The notes under the pieces: generated by a model
Seen by the model: only the letters and a program-made list of their open reading frames with translations
Told to the model about the DNA's origin: nothing
Databases searched by the model: none
Shown here: piece by piece, positions 1 through 11,169 of the stretch
How the letters are laid out: the number at the start of each line of letters is the position of its first letter
How positions within the stretch are numbered: the first letter of the stretch is position 1
Origin: Cerasicoccus sp. TK19100
GTDB lineage: Bacteria > Verrucomicrobiota > Verrucomicrobiia > Opitutales > Cerasicoccaceae
Length of the DNA stretch: 64,000 bases
Reading direction: 5' to 3'
Assembly (NCBI RefSeq): GCF_027257155.1
Contig: NZ_JAPWDU010000011.1
Coordinates: 1-64,000, forward strand
Position numbers and translations under genes: made by a program

Positions 1-103
1 CCCATTCAACCAGTATGAATAAGGACAAAAATTGTACAAGCAATTTATGACGAAAACTTCGCTGACAATACACAAGGGCTAATGATCCACTCATTATTGG
101 AGT

Positions 104-139
104 GCTGAAAGCACGGCTTCAAGAGGTCGGGCTTTCAGC
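104..139. repeat. 36-nt near-perfect hairpin
   Basis: GCTGAAAGC (104-112) pairs exactly with GCTTTCAGC (131-139). The interior CGGCTTC/GAGGTCG also pairs, with G.T wobbles, leaving a two-base AA loop. The structure therefore closes over its whole length. There is no run of T after it, so it is not an obvious terminator on the + strand. It could be a REP-type palindrome or an RNA structure linked to the array that follows. Confidence 0.65.
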
Positions 140-192
140 AAGCAAACGCGAGGTTTTCCACCAAGCTTGGCTTTTCCCACCCCTTTTAGCCG

Positions 193-422
193 ATGCCTTT
201 CCCCAAAGCACACCCATCGTTTTCCCCAAAGCATTACCATCGTTTTGCAAAAAGCATACTAATCGTTTTGGGAAAAGCATTACCATGTGTTGGCTCAACA
301 GATCCCCATACGTTGGAGCAACACAACCACATGTGTTGAGGTAACACATCCCTAGGTGTGGATCGCACACATCCGGTTATGTTGGCCAGACACTTGGGGT
401 ATTGTTTTTCAAAACGATAGCC
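193..422. repeat. Array of ~10 phased 23-nt units with co-varying mini-hairpins
   Basis: Units begin about every 23 nt (193, 216, 239, 262, 285, 308, 331, 354, 377, 400), most starting with AT. Most carry a dyad of 4-5 bp around a 2-5 nt loop at the same offset: TTTT-gca-AAAA (239), TTTT-ggg-AAAA (262), GTTG-gct-CAAC (285), GTTG-gag-CAAC (308), GTGTT-gaggt-AACAC (331), GTGTG-gatcg-CACAC (354), GTTTT-tc-AAAAC (400). The arms change together so that pairing is kept while sequence drifts. Units at 193, 216 and 377 are imperfect. Spacing and covariation are seen directly; function is unknown. Confidence 0.75.
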
Positions 423-472
423 GGGCGTTGCCCCTTCGGTCGATGCGTGTTGGCCCCACGCGAGATATACGC

Positions 473-540
473 CCGCAGGCATGGCCGCCTGAAGGCGGAA
501 CTCCAACCCCTCAGCATCCCACTCATTCACTGAGGTGGGG
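473..540. repeat. Cluster of short palindromes before the MFS gene
   Basis: Three dyads follow each other: CAGGC/GCCTG around ATGGCC, CCGCC/GGCGG around TGAA, and CCTCAG/CTGAGG around a longer loop. The second and third resemble intergenic repeat palindromes seen in many bacteria. They may form a structured 5' leader for the transporter or be repeat debris. Confidence 0.45.
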
Positions 541-656
541 TTCGGGCTTTAGCCGCCATGTTGCCTCGCGGAAACAATGCGCTTTGCCATTTGCACGAAG
601 TCGATTTACGGCTACCACTGTTGCAACCTAACTACCGGCCTTCACCCATCCTCAAA

Positions 657-2006
657 ATGCCCGCCGAAAGCGTCCTCAAGATTTCCAACATTCGCTGGTT
701 CATTGCGTTCCGGGTGTTCTTTAATGCGCGCTTTTACTACCCGGTTTTTACGGTACTGTTTTTGGATATCGGGTTGTCGCTAGAGGATTTCTTTTTGCTC
801 AATGCCGTGTGGGCAGCATCAATCGTGTTGCTCGAAGTACCCTCGGGCGCGTTCGCGGACACCTTTGGCCGCAGCAATCTCGTGCGACTGGCGGGCGTGT
901 GTATGGTCGTCGAGCTTGCCATTATCGCCTTCGTGCCAATGGATATTCACTGGCTGCTGCTGGGTGCGTTTGCGCTGAACCGCCTGATCAGCGGCGCAGC
1001 GGAAGCCTTTGCCAGCGGGGCCGACGAGGCGCTAGCCTATGATTCGCTTAAGGCACTCGGTCGCGAAAAGGAATGGCCCAACGTGCTCGATTTGCTGATG
1101 CGCCTGCAGTCACTGGGCTTCCTCGCCGCGATGCTGCTCGGGGCTGCGGTTTACGACCACGAATTCCTTAACGGCGCGCTGCAATTGATCGGCCTCCCGG
1201 GTGAGCTGACCAAGGAAACGACGCTGCGCTTCCCGCTGTATCTGACGCTGGGCACGTCGTTCATCGCGCTGCTCGCGGCGTGGCGCTTGACCGAGCCCCC
1301 TGTCGAGAGCGAGGAAGACGAAGCGCCCGCCAACGCCCGCGCCGCCTTCTCGCTGGTCGGCAAGACCGGCAAATGGATTTTAACGACCAACATCGTTCTC
1401 GTGCTGATCGTGACCAGCGTCTGCTTTGACAGCCTGGTGCGCGTCGGGCTGACGATTAACAGCGAATACTACCGCCTCATCGGCTTGCCCGAGGCCATGC
1501 TCGGCGTCATGGGCGCGATCGGCGGGCTCATGGGACTGTTCATCCCGATCCTTGCCCGCAAGCTCGTCGAAAAGCAAAGCGCGCTGCGCAACTTTAGCCT
1601 GTTGGCGGCGATCATCCTGCTGAGCATGATTGGCCAGGCGATGCTAATCCGCTACTGGGGCGTAATCCCGGCCATGGGCATTGGCGTGTCGATGTTTTTG
1701 CTCAACTTCTTCCTGAGCCAATACCTCAACGAAGCGGTCACCGATAGCCGTCGGCGCGCGACGGTGCTGAGCTTTCGCAGCCTGGCCAACAATATCGCCT
1801 ACGGGCTGGCCGGGCTGGCGTTTTACGCGCTGACCAGCGGCTTCGACGAGACCACCGCCGCCAGCGATCTATCAACAGATGGTAAAACTGAAAGCGCTGG
1901 TGATGCCGTGTTCGCTCAACTGCTTATGGCGATGCCCTTGCTGTTCATTGGCTTAATGCTGTTCCTGGCGTGGTTCACCCATAATCGCCTACAGCGCCGA
2001 CGATAG
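657..2006 (+). CDS. MFS transporter
   Basis: Predicted inner-membrane transporter of the major facilitator superfamily, 449 residues from the chosen start. The N-terminal half has the family pattern: a first helix around WFIAFRVFFNARFYYPVF, then the helix 2-3 loop containing GAFADTFGR, which matches the conserved G-x-x-x-D-R-x-G-R motif A. About twelve hydrophobic stretches follow, with a charged central loop (ESEEDEAPANAR). An ATG at 558 is in frame, but the extra 33 residues are hydrophilic and unlike a transporter N-terminus, so the ATG at 657 is preferred. Substrate cannot be told. It is followed after about 60 bases by a response regulator, with no sign of a shared function. Confidence 0.8.
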   Translation: MPAESVLKISNIRWFIAFRVFFNARFYYPVFTVLFLDIGLSLEDFFLLNAVWAASIVLLEVPSGAFADTFGRSNLVRLAGVCMVVELAIIAFVPMDIHWLLLGAFALNRLISGAAEAFASGADEALAYDSLKALGREKEWPNVLDLLMRLQSLGFLAAMLLGAAVYDHEFLNGALQLIGLPGELTKETTLRFPLYLTLGTSFIALLAAWRLTEPPVESEEDEAPANARAAFSLVGKTGKWILTTNIVLVLIVTSVCFDSLVRVGLTINSEYYRLIGLPEAMLGVMGAIGGLMGLFIPILARKLVEKQSALRNFSLLAAIILLSMIGQAMLIRYWGVIPAMGIGVSMFLLNFFLSQYLNEAVTDSRRRATVLSFRSLANNIAYGLAGLAFYALTSGFDETTAASDLSTDGKTESAGDAVFAQLLMAMPLLFIGLMLFLAWFTHNRLQRRR

Positions 2007-2063
2007 AAAACTAGGGCTATTCCGTGCTAATTTCATTTGCAAATACCAGTAGGTGACTTTCTA

Positions 2064-2723
2064 ATGATCGCCATGAAGCGAGTCTACGTTGTTGAGGACC
2101 AAACTATCCTGCGCGATTTAATCATCCGCTTACTCGAATCTTATCCAGACATCGAGGTCGCCGGCTCCACCGGTGACGGCCAAGTAGCCGTCGATGAAAT
2201 CACAAAAACGATGCCCGACATCATGGTGCTCGACATCATGCTGCCCAACCTCAATGGCATTGAGCTCCTGCGCCAGGTGCGCAAGGGCGACCACAAACCC
2301 CGCGTGCTCGTCTTCTCCGCCTTCCCCAGCAAGAGCACCGTCAAAAAGCTGCTCGAAGCCGGCATCGATGGCTTTGTCGAAAAAGACGCCAACCTGTCCG
2401 ACCTTGAGGTCGCAGTGGAAAAAATCGTCGCCGGGCAAACACATTTCGGCCTGCGCATTGTGGACATCATGCGCGAAATCATGGTCAATCCGAATCAAAG
2501 CGACTCGCTCGACGAGCTCACCCCGCGCGAGCGCCAGATCCTCCAGCTCATCGCCGAAAGCTGCACGAGCAAAGAGATCGCGGCCAAGCTGGACATCTCC
2601 GTCAAGACCGCAGACACCCACCGCGCCAATTTGATGAAGAAGCTCGACGTGCACGACGTCGCCGGCCTCACCCGCTCAGCCATCGCCTTCGGCCTCGTCA
2701 ATACGCCACAGAATGTGGATTAG
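2064..2723 (+). CDS. NarL/FixJ-family response regulator
   Basis: DNA-binding response regulator. The N-terminal receiver domain (about residues 1-120) has the acidic pair in VYVVEDQ, the phosphoacceptor Asp in MVLDIMLP and a Lys in VEKDA. The C-terminal LuxR-type helix-turn-helix (about residues 155-215) has the family hallmark LTPRERQILQLIAES followed by SVKTADTHRANLMKKL. The ATG at 2064 has AGGTG eight bases upstream; an in-frame TTG at 2037 and an ATG at 2073 are less likely. No histidine kinase gene lies next to it, so it is an orphan in this window. Target genes are unknown. Confidence 0.88.
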   Translation: MIAMKRVYVVEDQTILRDLIIRLLESYPDIEVAGSTGDGQVAVDEITKTMPDIMVLDIMLPNLNGIELLRQVRKGDHKPRVLVFSAFPSKSTVKKLLEAGIDGFVEKDANLSDLEVAVEKIVAGQTHFGLRIVDIMREIMVNPNQSDSLDELTPRERQILQLIAESCTSKEIAAKLDISVKTADTHRANLMKKLDVHDVAGLTRSAIAFGLVNTPQNVD

Positions 2724-2725
2724 GG

Positions 2726-2840
2726 GAGGAAAAAGATTAAGGGAAAAAGGAAAAAGTTTTAGGACGGCACAACCGTCGAAATGTTGGTGAGAAGATTACA
2801 GCCACCCAACTTTTTCCTTTAATCTTTTTCCTTTTTCCTC
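2726..2840. repeat. A/G-rich inverted repeat between convergent genes
   Basis: The left arm (about 2726-2760, purine-rich, containing AAAAAGATTAAGGG) and right arm (about 2809-2840, containing CCTTTAATCTTTTT) are nearly reverse complementary and enclose about 48 bases. It sits between the response regulator and the converging DUF971 gene, whose last codons lie in the right arm. It may act as a bidirectional terminator, but the arms are long and of simple composition, like mobile palindromes elsewhere in the window. Confidence 0.55.
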
Positions 2841-3142
2841 TGCAAGTCCCCCAACTTCCGCAGGTATTCCCACGAGAAGATACCCGTGCGATGACCATCA
2901 CTGAAGTCGAAGCGCACGGCGTAGTTGCCTTGGTAGTCCCAGCCTTCGATTTTCACGCCGGGAAATTCGCGTGGTCCATTGCCGCCATATTGATTGCCGA
3001 ATATATCTTTCTCGCCGACGTTCTCGGCGCTCGGGCTGTTGGCGCGTAAATATTCGCCGCTGAAGTAGTCTTCGCGGCCATCGGCCCAGCGCACGGCTAA
3101 TTCCGCGCCAATGAGCTGCAGGTCTTCGGGAGGTGCTTGCAT
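2819..3142 (-). CDS. DUF971 (gamma-butyrobetaine hydroxylase-like N-terminal domain) protein
   Basis: Small protein of 107 residues. It fits the stand-alone DUF971 fold seen in many bacteria: a beta-rich domain beginning LQLIGAELAVRWADG and ending with the typical WDYQGNYAVRFDFSDGH...GIFSWEYLRKL segment. In eukaryotes the same fold is the N-terminal domain of gamma-butyrobetaine hydroxylase; bacterial single-domain members have been linked to iron-sulfur or redox functions, but the role here is unknown. No signal peptide or membrane segment is visible. The last residues (RKKEKD) are encoded within the A/G-rich inverted repeat, so the C-terminus may have been altered by that repeat. Confidence 0.75.
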   Translation of the reverse strand: MQAPPEDLQLIGAELAVRWADGREDYFSGEYLRANSPSAENVGEKDIFGNQYGGNGPREFPGVKIEGWDYQGNYAVRFDFSDGHRTGIFSWEYLRKLGDLQRKKEKD

Positions 3143-3214
3143 GAAAGGTGATAAAGAAAATTAAAAAGAAACCTTTGAAGGAACAAAGATGTCGAAGCGT
3201 TTCAGAAAATCAAT

Positions 3215-6200
3215 ATGCTTCCCGCCATGTCCCCAATACCATTTTGCCGACTTTTTTGCGCCGCCCTCCTGCTGATGGCCAACTGGCTTCACGCCGCCGA
3301 CACGGTTGAGGACGCCTCAGCACTACTTCAGCAAGCGGACCAAGCCTACACCGACCACTCCTACCATCGGGCGGCGCAGCTCTACGAACGCCTGGCGCAG
3401 CAGGAAACCCTGCCAGCCGGAATCGACCGCGACCAGCTAACCTACCGCCTCGCCGACAGCCAGTGGCGCAACCTCGCAGCAACGAATCAAAGCGACCGCC
3501 AAGTCTTCGACGACTCACGCGAGGCCTTATCCGAACTTGCCGCCAAGCTTCAGAAGGACGCCAAAGGCGCGCGCGCACCGCAGCTCTGGGCCGATGTCCA
3601 GGAGTCTCTCGGGGATTCTTACTGGCTTCCCCAGCAAGTGCGCAACTGGTCGCAGGCCTGGCAGCATTACCAGCAGGCGCTCAGTTGGTGGGCCGCCAGC
3701 ACGGATATCGATCTCGCTCGCGAACGCTATCTGGCCATTGTGTTCAAAGCAGCCAAGCCACCCTCACAGCAGCCCTACCAGTGGCGCTATGGCTATCAGT
3801 ATGGCAACTGGATGCCCGTCAATGTGCTGCAAAACGCGACCTCCATCGCCCAAAGCCCGGCGGATAAATCACACGCCAATTACCTGCTCGCCACGAGCTA
3901 CGCGCGCCAGAACAATGCCGATACGCTCAAGGCGCAGCCCGCCTTCGAGGCCGCCATTACCGACCCCAAGAGCGAATGGGCCGATGACGCGCTTTTCAAC
4001 TACGCGCAATGGGCACAACGCTCTGGCGGCAGTTACTGGGACGAAAATGGCCGTTTTCGCCGCGCCGGGGATGACGCCCTTGCCTTGAAACTTTATCGCG
4101 AATACGTGAATCGTTACCGCAAGGGTGAAGCCCCGAACTGGGACGCCGCTCAAAACCAGATCGAAAACATTACCAACAAGGATTTAAACGTCTTTGTGCA
4201 CACCAATTTCCTGCCCGGTTCGGCGAATGAATTCTTCATCAACTGGCGCAACATTGACCAAGTAGAAATTCACATCTACGCCGTTGATCTGCCGGAGACT
4301 TATCAACCCAAAGAGGACAACAGCAACGCCAGCCCCTACGCCTTCGATGAATACGACGTCTCCGGGCTGACCCCCACCCTGCGGCTGACGCGCCAAACGG
4401 AGGGCAAACCCTACGCGCGCCAATCCGATTCGATCAAGTTGGACAAAAGCCTGCCAGCCGGTGCTTATGTGATCCAGGCCCAGGGCGACGGCCTGACCAG
4501 CCAGGCTCTCCTCTTGGTGAGCAATCAAGTCGTCACCGTTTTGCGCGATGGCAACAGCGTACTGGCGTGGGTCACCGATGCCCAGAGCGGCAAGCCCATT
4601 GCCGATGCCTCCGTCAAGCTTTGGCTTGGCGACTACCAGTGGCAAAACCACACCACGAACATGGGCTGGGTCAGTACTACCGCAACCACTGACGATGACG
4701 GCATTGCGCGCTTCAATCAGGAGTCGTTTCAAAACTTGGGTAAGGACTTTGCTGACTACGAGTCGGCCATCGTCATCACCGAGTCCAAAGACCAAATCAG
4801 CATCGCCACCAGCAATAACGACGTGAGCCACTACGGCATCATGGGCGGCCCCACCAATGCCAACCTTTGGAAAGTTTATGCCTTCACCGACCGCCCCGCG
4901 TATCGCCCGGGAGACACGATTAACTGGAAAGCCACTGCCCGCGTCCGCTCAACCCAGAGCAATTGGCGCACACCGCCGACCGGCCAAGCTTTGCAATACA
5001 AAGTTACTGGACCACAGGGCGAGACAGTCGCCGAAGGCACCATGAACCCGAATGATTACGGCAGCATCTGGGGTGAGTTTACCGCCCAGGCAGACTGGAA
5101 GCTCGGCATGTATCACGTCGTCTTCAGTCTCCCCGACGAAGAGAATGGCTACATCGGCGGTGACGCCTTTTTCCGCTTGGAGGAATACAAGCTGCCGGAG
5201 TTCAAGGTATCCGTCAGCACCGCCAGCGAAGATGGCCAGGCCAACACCGCCTATCGCCTCGGCGACGAGGTGAAGGTTGAAATCAAGGCCGATTATTATT
5301 TCGGTGGTGCCGTGGCCAATGCAGAGGTCCGCGTAGTCGTCGAGGAGAGCCCGTATTACCACTATTGGCTTCCGCCGACGCCCTATCCTTGGCTGCGCAC
5401 CATGCCTCAACGATACCACTCGGGCAAAACCGTCATCAACGAGAGGCTCAAGACCGACGCCGAAGGCCGCGCGGTGCTTAATTTACCCACCAAGGCTAAT
5501 TCGTCCAACGATCTGGTTTACAAGATCACCGCGCACGTGGTCGACGAATCACGCCGCGAAGTCTCCGGCTCCGCCGAGATCCGCGCCACCCGCGCCCCGT
5601 ATTTCATTTACGTCCAGCCCGAGCGCATGCTCTACCAACCCGGCGAAAAAGCCACAGTGACCATTAAAGCGCTCAACGCCAACGACGATCCGGTCGAAGT
5701 CGAGGGGCGCGTCCGCCTAACCCGTGAAGAGTGGATGCAAGTTTGGCGTGGTCCGGATGGCGAAGAAATCTCTGGCGAGGAATACCGCCGCCGACTCGAA
5801 AAAGGCCCTGGCCTGTTCTCCTCCGCCCTCGATCCCAGCGAGTGGACCATGATCCGCGAAGGCTACGACATCGAAGAGCTGAAGGTGACTACGTTAACCA
5901 CCAACCGCGAGGGCGAAGCCACTTTCACCTTCCCCGTGGAGAAGACCGGCTACTACCGCGTGTATTGGGTCAGCAAACCCGAGCGCAGTGCACCGATCAA
6001 GGCCGATGCCGCCATCTGGGCCGCGGACTCTGCATCGCAAAGTATCGGCTATCATGGCCAGCTAAACATCGTCACCGACGAAGCTGCATTCCGCGAAGGC
6101 AAGCGCGCGCCGGTGATGATCTCCACGCAAGACACTGGCCGCTGGGTGCTGTTTAGCGTCCAGGGCATGGAGCTGATGGACGCGCGCGTCATCTATTTGG

Positions 6201-9091
6201 AGGGCAACGTGAAGCTGCTGGAACTCGATGTCAGCGAAGCCTGGATTCCCAACGTAAAACTTCAGGCAAACCAAATTAGCAACCTGCGCTTCCACGAAGA
6301 CAGCCAGCCAATTTCCATTCCGCCCAGCAAACACTTCCTCGATGTCTCGGTCGTAACCAATGCGGAGACCTACCGCCCTGGCGAAAAGGCTACCACCATC
6401 ATCACCACGCGCAACGCCGACGGACGCCCCGTTCAAGCAGAGGTCGCGCTGTCCGTGTTTGATGAAGCCGTGCTAGCGATCCAGCCGACTCTGGCACCCG
6501 ACCCACGGGAATTCTTTTACGGCCAGGAACGCCCCATCCTCGTTAACACTACCAGTTCATTCTGGCAGCGGGGCTTGGCTGACATCAAGAAGCCTGAGGA
6601 CGTTGCGGAGTATAAAGATTCCGCCTTCGATGAGATTCAGACACCGGGTGCCGCAATGGGTGCGTTTGCCGCTCCAGCGGCTATGGAGAGTGACCTTGCC
6701 ATGCGCGAATCAAACCTCGTCGCCAAATCTGCGCCCATGATGAGTGGTGCGGCTGGTGGCGCGGCGGCAGACGAGCCTCAAGTGGTGGTTCGCACAGATT
6801 TCCGCTCCACCGTCTTCTGGAAGCCTGCCATTCAAACCGACGCAAGCGGCCAGGCCACGGTGGACTTCACCTGGCCAGACAACCTGACCAGTTGGAATAT
6901 CGAAGCCCGCGCGACCGGGCTCCCGGCCAGCTTTGGCGAGGGCGACACTTCAGCCAAAACACGCCTGCCGCTGATTGCCCGTTTGCAAACGCCTCGCTTC
7001 CTCGTAACTGGCGACCAGGTAACAATCACGGGCGTCATCAATAACAACACGAGCGACGCCATGAGCGTTCAGGCCGAGCTTGCGATCGAAGGAGGCGCGA
7101 CACTGGTCAACTCTGCAACGCAAAGTATCGAGGCACCCGCCAACGGCTCGGCGCAAGTAAACTGGGTCGTCGACGTCGCATCGCCGGGCAACACCAAGTT
7201 CACGCTCACCGCGAAATCTACGAGCCACGGCGACGCCATGGAACTAACCGTCCCCATCTATGAGCACGGCATTAATAAGTTCCTCGCCCAAAGTGGAAAG
7301 ATGACCACGGACAACCTCGAGCTCACCCTCGACATTCCGGAGTTCAAAGCCGAAGGCGCGAGCTTTACCCTGCACCTCACGCCCAGCATCGCCACCACAA
7401 TGCTCGATGCCCTGCCCTACCTCGCGCAGTATCCCTACGGTTGCACGGAGCAAACGATGAGCCGGTTCCTCCCGGCGGTAATCGTTGCTAAAACATTGAA
7501 CGACCTGGGCCTGTCCGCCAGCGATGTCATGCAGCAAAACTTTGGCGGCATTGAAACCGACACACCTGATAAAATCGTCCAACAGAGCAAGCCCAAGCAA
7601 GACGGCAACCTTGTGGACTTGGATAAGATGGTGGCCGCAGGGCTAACCCGGCTCACGGATTTCCAGAATACCGACGGCGGCTGGGGCTGGTGGAAGGGTG
7701 GCGACAGCGACGCCTACATGTCCGCCTACGTCGTCTGGGGCCTAACACTGGCCCAGCAAGCCGGTCGTGAAATCGATGCGGAAATGCTCAAGCGTGGCCG
7801 CGATTACCTGAACCTTCGTTTGGTCGATTTCGAGAATCAATACGATATGCAGGCCTGGCTGCTCCACGCACTGGCCAGCGCCAACCGAGGCATCAGCGAC
7901 GCCAAACCCGCGCGCAACGAAGCCAGGGCTTTTGCCAACTTGTGGAAGAACCGTGATCAGATGGTTTCCTTCACCCGCGCGCTCACCGCGATCTCCGCCA
8001 AGCACCTCGGCTTCAATGACGAGGCCGACATCCTCGCCGATAATCTGGCCAACGGCGTGAAGCTCGACAACGACCCGCAAGGCTCAGTCCTGCTGGGCGG
8101 CAATGCACCGCAGAGCGACCCAACCGCATTGCCCACGGCGCACTGGGGCGAAGATGGCGTTTACTATCGCTGGTCGCGCGGCGGTGTGGAGTCGACCGCC
8201 TTTGTCCTCGCCGCACTCACGGAAATAAAACCCGACAGCGAATTGATCGAACCAACTATGAACTGGCTCGTTAAGAACCGTCGCGGCGCTCAGTGGAGCA
8301 ACACTCGGGACACCGCCATCGTTGTGCTCGCGCTCAACCAATGGCTAAATACGAGCGGCGAACTCAACGCTACCGGCCAATACACCGCAATGCTCAACGG
8401 CGAAGCCATTGGCGAAATCAACGTAAGCCCCGACAATGTGCTCACTGCACCACGGAGTATCGAAGTGCCGGTTGAAAAGCTAAAGGCCGGTGAGGCCAAC
8501 AAGCTTACTTTGCAACGCAAAGCTGGTGACTCACCTTTGTATTTCGCCACGCGCTTCAACTTCTTTACGCTGGAAGATCCGATCAAAGCCGCAGGCAGCG
8601 AAATCTTTGTTCGCCGCGAATACAAGCGCACCTATCCGGTAAAAACACTCCTCGATGGCTACGCAACCAACAGCAGTTTGCTTGCGAGCGGCGAGGCTGC
8701 AACTACGGGCGACCGCATCGAAGCCATCATTACCATCGAGGCGAAGAACAACCTGGAGTATATCCTGATCGAAGACCTCAAGCCTGCCGGCTTCGAAGCA
8801 GTTGCCCTGCAAAGCGGCGCCGCGCTCTACGCCAAGGAACTCCGCCCCGGCAAACTCGACCAAGCCGACCGCTACACCGGCCGCCAACAATGGGTTTACC
8901 AAGAGCTGCGCGATCGCCAAATCGCCAGCTTCGTCAGCAGCTTACCGCAAGGCTTATGGGAAATCCGCTACGAGCTCCGCGCCGAAACGCCGGGGAAATT
9001 CAGCGCCCTGCCCGTGATCGCCGAGGCAATGTATGTGCCGGAGATCAAAGGCAACAGCGCCGAGTTCAAGGTAACCGTGGACGACAAGTAA
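3215..9091 (+). CDS. Bacterial alpha-2-macroglobulin with thioester
   Basis: Very large secreted or periplasmic protein (1958 residues) of the alpha-2-macroglobulin family, thought to trap attacking proteases. The N-terminus has a signal peptide (hydrophobic run ending near WLHAAD). Residues about 30-330 look helical with TPR-like repeats (ALSWWAASTDIDLAR and similar). Macroglobulin beta domains follow, and the bait/A2M region contains VVVRTDFRSTVFWKPAI. The thioester motif GCTEQ is intact, with Cys about residue 1410 in YPYGCTEQTM, followed by the helical complement-like TED domain (TDGGWGWWKGGDSDAYMSAY). No lipobox is seen, unlike many proteobacterial A2M lipoproteins. A penicillin-binding protein 1C gene, the frequent partner of A2M in proteobacteria, is absent nearby. 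ATG at 3227 is an alternative start. Confidence 0.88.
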   Translation: MLPAMSPIPFCRLFCAALLLMANWLHAADTVEDASALLQQADQAYTDHSYHRAAQLYERLAQQETLPAGIDRDQLTYRLADSQWRNLAATNQSDRQVFDDSREALSELAAKLQKDAKGARAPQLWADVQESLGDSYWLPQQVRNWSQAWQHYQQALSWWAASTDIDLARERYLAIVFKAAKPPSQQPYQWRYGYQYGNWMPVNVLQNATSIAQSPADKSHANYLLATSYARQNNADTLKAQPAFEAAITDPKSEWADDALFNYAQWAQRSGGSYWDENGRFRRAGDDALALKLYREYVNRYRKGEAPNWDAAQNQIENITNKDLNVFVHTNFLPGSANEFFINWRNIDQVEIHIYAVDLPETYQPKEDNSNASPYAFDEYDVSGLTPTLRLTRQTEGKPYARQSDSIKLDKSLPAGAYVIQAQGDGLTSQALLLVSNQVVTVLRDGNSVLAWVTDAQSGKPIADASVKLWLGDYQWQNHTTNMGWVSTTATTDDDGIARFNQESFQNLGKDFADYESAIVITESKDQISIATSNNDVSHYGIMGGPTNANLWKVYAFTDRPAYRPGDTINWKATARVRSTQSNWRTPPTGQALQYKVTGPQGETVAEGTMNPNDYGSIWGEFTAQADWKLGMYHVVFSLPDEENGYIGGDAFFRLEEYKLPEFKVSVSTASEDGQANTAYRLGDEVKVEIKADYYFGGAVANAEVRVVVEESPYYHYWLPPTPYPWLRTMPQRYHSGKTVINERLKTDAEGRAVLNLPTKANSSNDLVYKITAHVVDESRREVSGSAEIRATRAPYFIYVQPERMLYQPGEKATVTIKALNANDDPVEVEGRVRLTREEWMQVWRGPDGEEISGEEYRRRLEKGPGLFSSALDPSEWTMIREGYDIEELKVTTLTTNREGEATFTFPVEKTGYYRVYWVSKPERSAPIKADAAIWAADSASQSIGYHGQLNIVTDEAAFREGKRAPVMISTQDTGRWVLFSVQGMELMDARVIYLEGNVKLLELDVSEAWIPNVKLQANQISNLRFHEDSQPISIPPSKHFLDVSVVTNAETYRPGEKATTIITTRNADGRPVQAEVALSVFDEAVLAIQPTLAPDPREFFYGQERPILVNTTSSFWQRGLADIKKPEDVAEYKDSAFDEIQTPGAAMGAFAAPAAMESDLAMRESNLVAKSAPMMSGAAGGAAADEPQVVVRTDFRSTVFWKPAIQTDASGQATVDFTWPDNLTSWNIEARATGLPASFGEGDTSAKTRLPLIARLQTPRFLVTGDQVTITGVINNNTSDAMSVQAELAIEGGATLVNSATQSIEAPANGSAQVNWVVDVASPGNTKFTLTAKSTSHGDAMELTVPIYEHGINKFLAQSGKMTTDNLELTLDIPEFKAEGASFTLHLTPSIATTMLDALPYLAQYPYGCTEQTMSRFLPAVIVAKTLNDLGLSASDVMQQNFGGIETDTPDKIVQQSKPKQDGNLVDLDKMVAAGLTRLTDFQNTDGGWGWWKGGDSDAYMSAYVVWGLTLAQQAGREIDAEMLKRGRDYLNLRLVDFENQYDMQAWLLHALASANRGISDAKPARNEARAFANLWKNRDQMVSFTRALTAISAKHLGFNDEADILADNLANGVKLDNDPQGSVLLGGNAPQSDPTALPTAHWGEDGVYYRWSRGGVESTAFVLAALTEIKPDSELIEPTMNWLVKNRRGAQWSNTRDTAIVVLALNQWLNTSGELNATGQYTAMLNGEAIGEINVSPDNVLTAPRSIEVPVEKLKAGEANKLTLQRKAGDSPLYFATRFNFFTLEDPIKAAGSEIFVRREYKRTYPVKTLLDGYATNSSLLASGEAATTGDRIEAIITIEAKNNLEYILIEDLKPAGFEAVALQSGAALYAKELRPGKLDQADRYTGRQQWVYQELRDRQIASFVSSLPQGLWEIRYELRAETPGKFSALPVIAEAMYVPEIKGNSAEFKVTVDDK
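6028..6046. repeat. Dispersed palindrome CTTTGCATCGCAAAG, copy in the A2M gene
   Basis: One of about ten matches to the core CTTTGC-NNN-GCAAAG in this window. The others lie near 7111, 8507, 10218, 10392, 11654, 48248, 48487, 61871 (degenerate) and 63719. Here the left arm has one mismatch (CTCTGC). It is read in frame as SASQSI. Confidence 0.6.
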
Positions 9092-9092
9092 G

Positions 9093-11165
<2,073 letters not shown>

Positions 11166-11169
11166 TTAC

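Larger units (their letters stand above)
1..656. other. Non-coding leader rich in phased hairpins
   Basis: No convincing gene lies here. Short open frames cross it in several frames, but the internal repeat period is 23 nt, which is not a multiple of three, so those frames are not under protein-level selection. From left to right it holds a long hairpin (104-139), a 23-nt phased array of mini-hairpins (193-422) and further palindromes (about 473-540) before the MFS gene. The promoter of the MFS gene is presumably inside, but I cannot point to it. Confidence 0.7.

Noticed and set aside
102-344. Small protein gene across the leader array
   Set aside because: Starts with GTG, has no ribosome site, and crosses a repeat whose 23-nt period breaks codon phase.
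193-422. CRISPR array
   Set aside because: The period is only 23 nt, there is no constant repeat with distinct spacers, and no cas genes are present.
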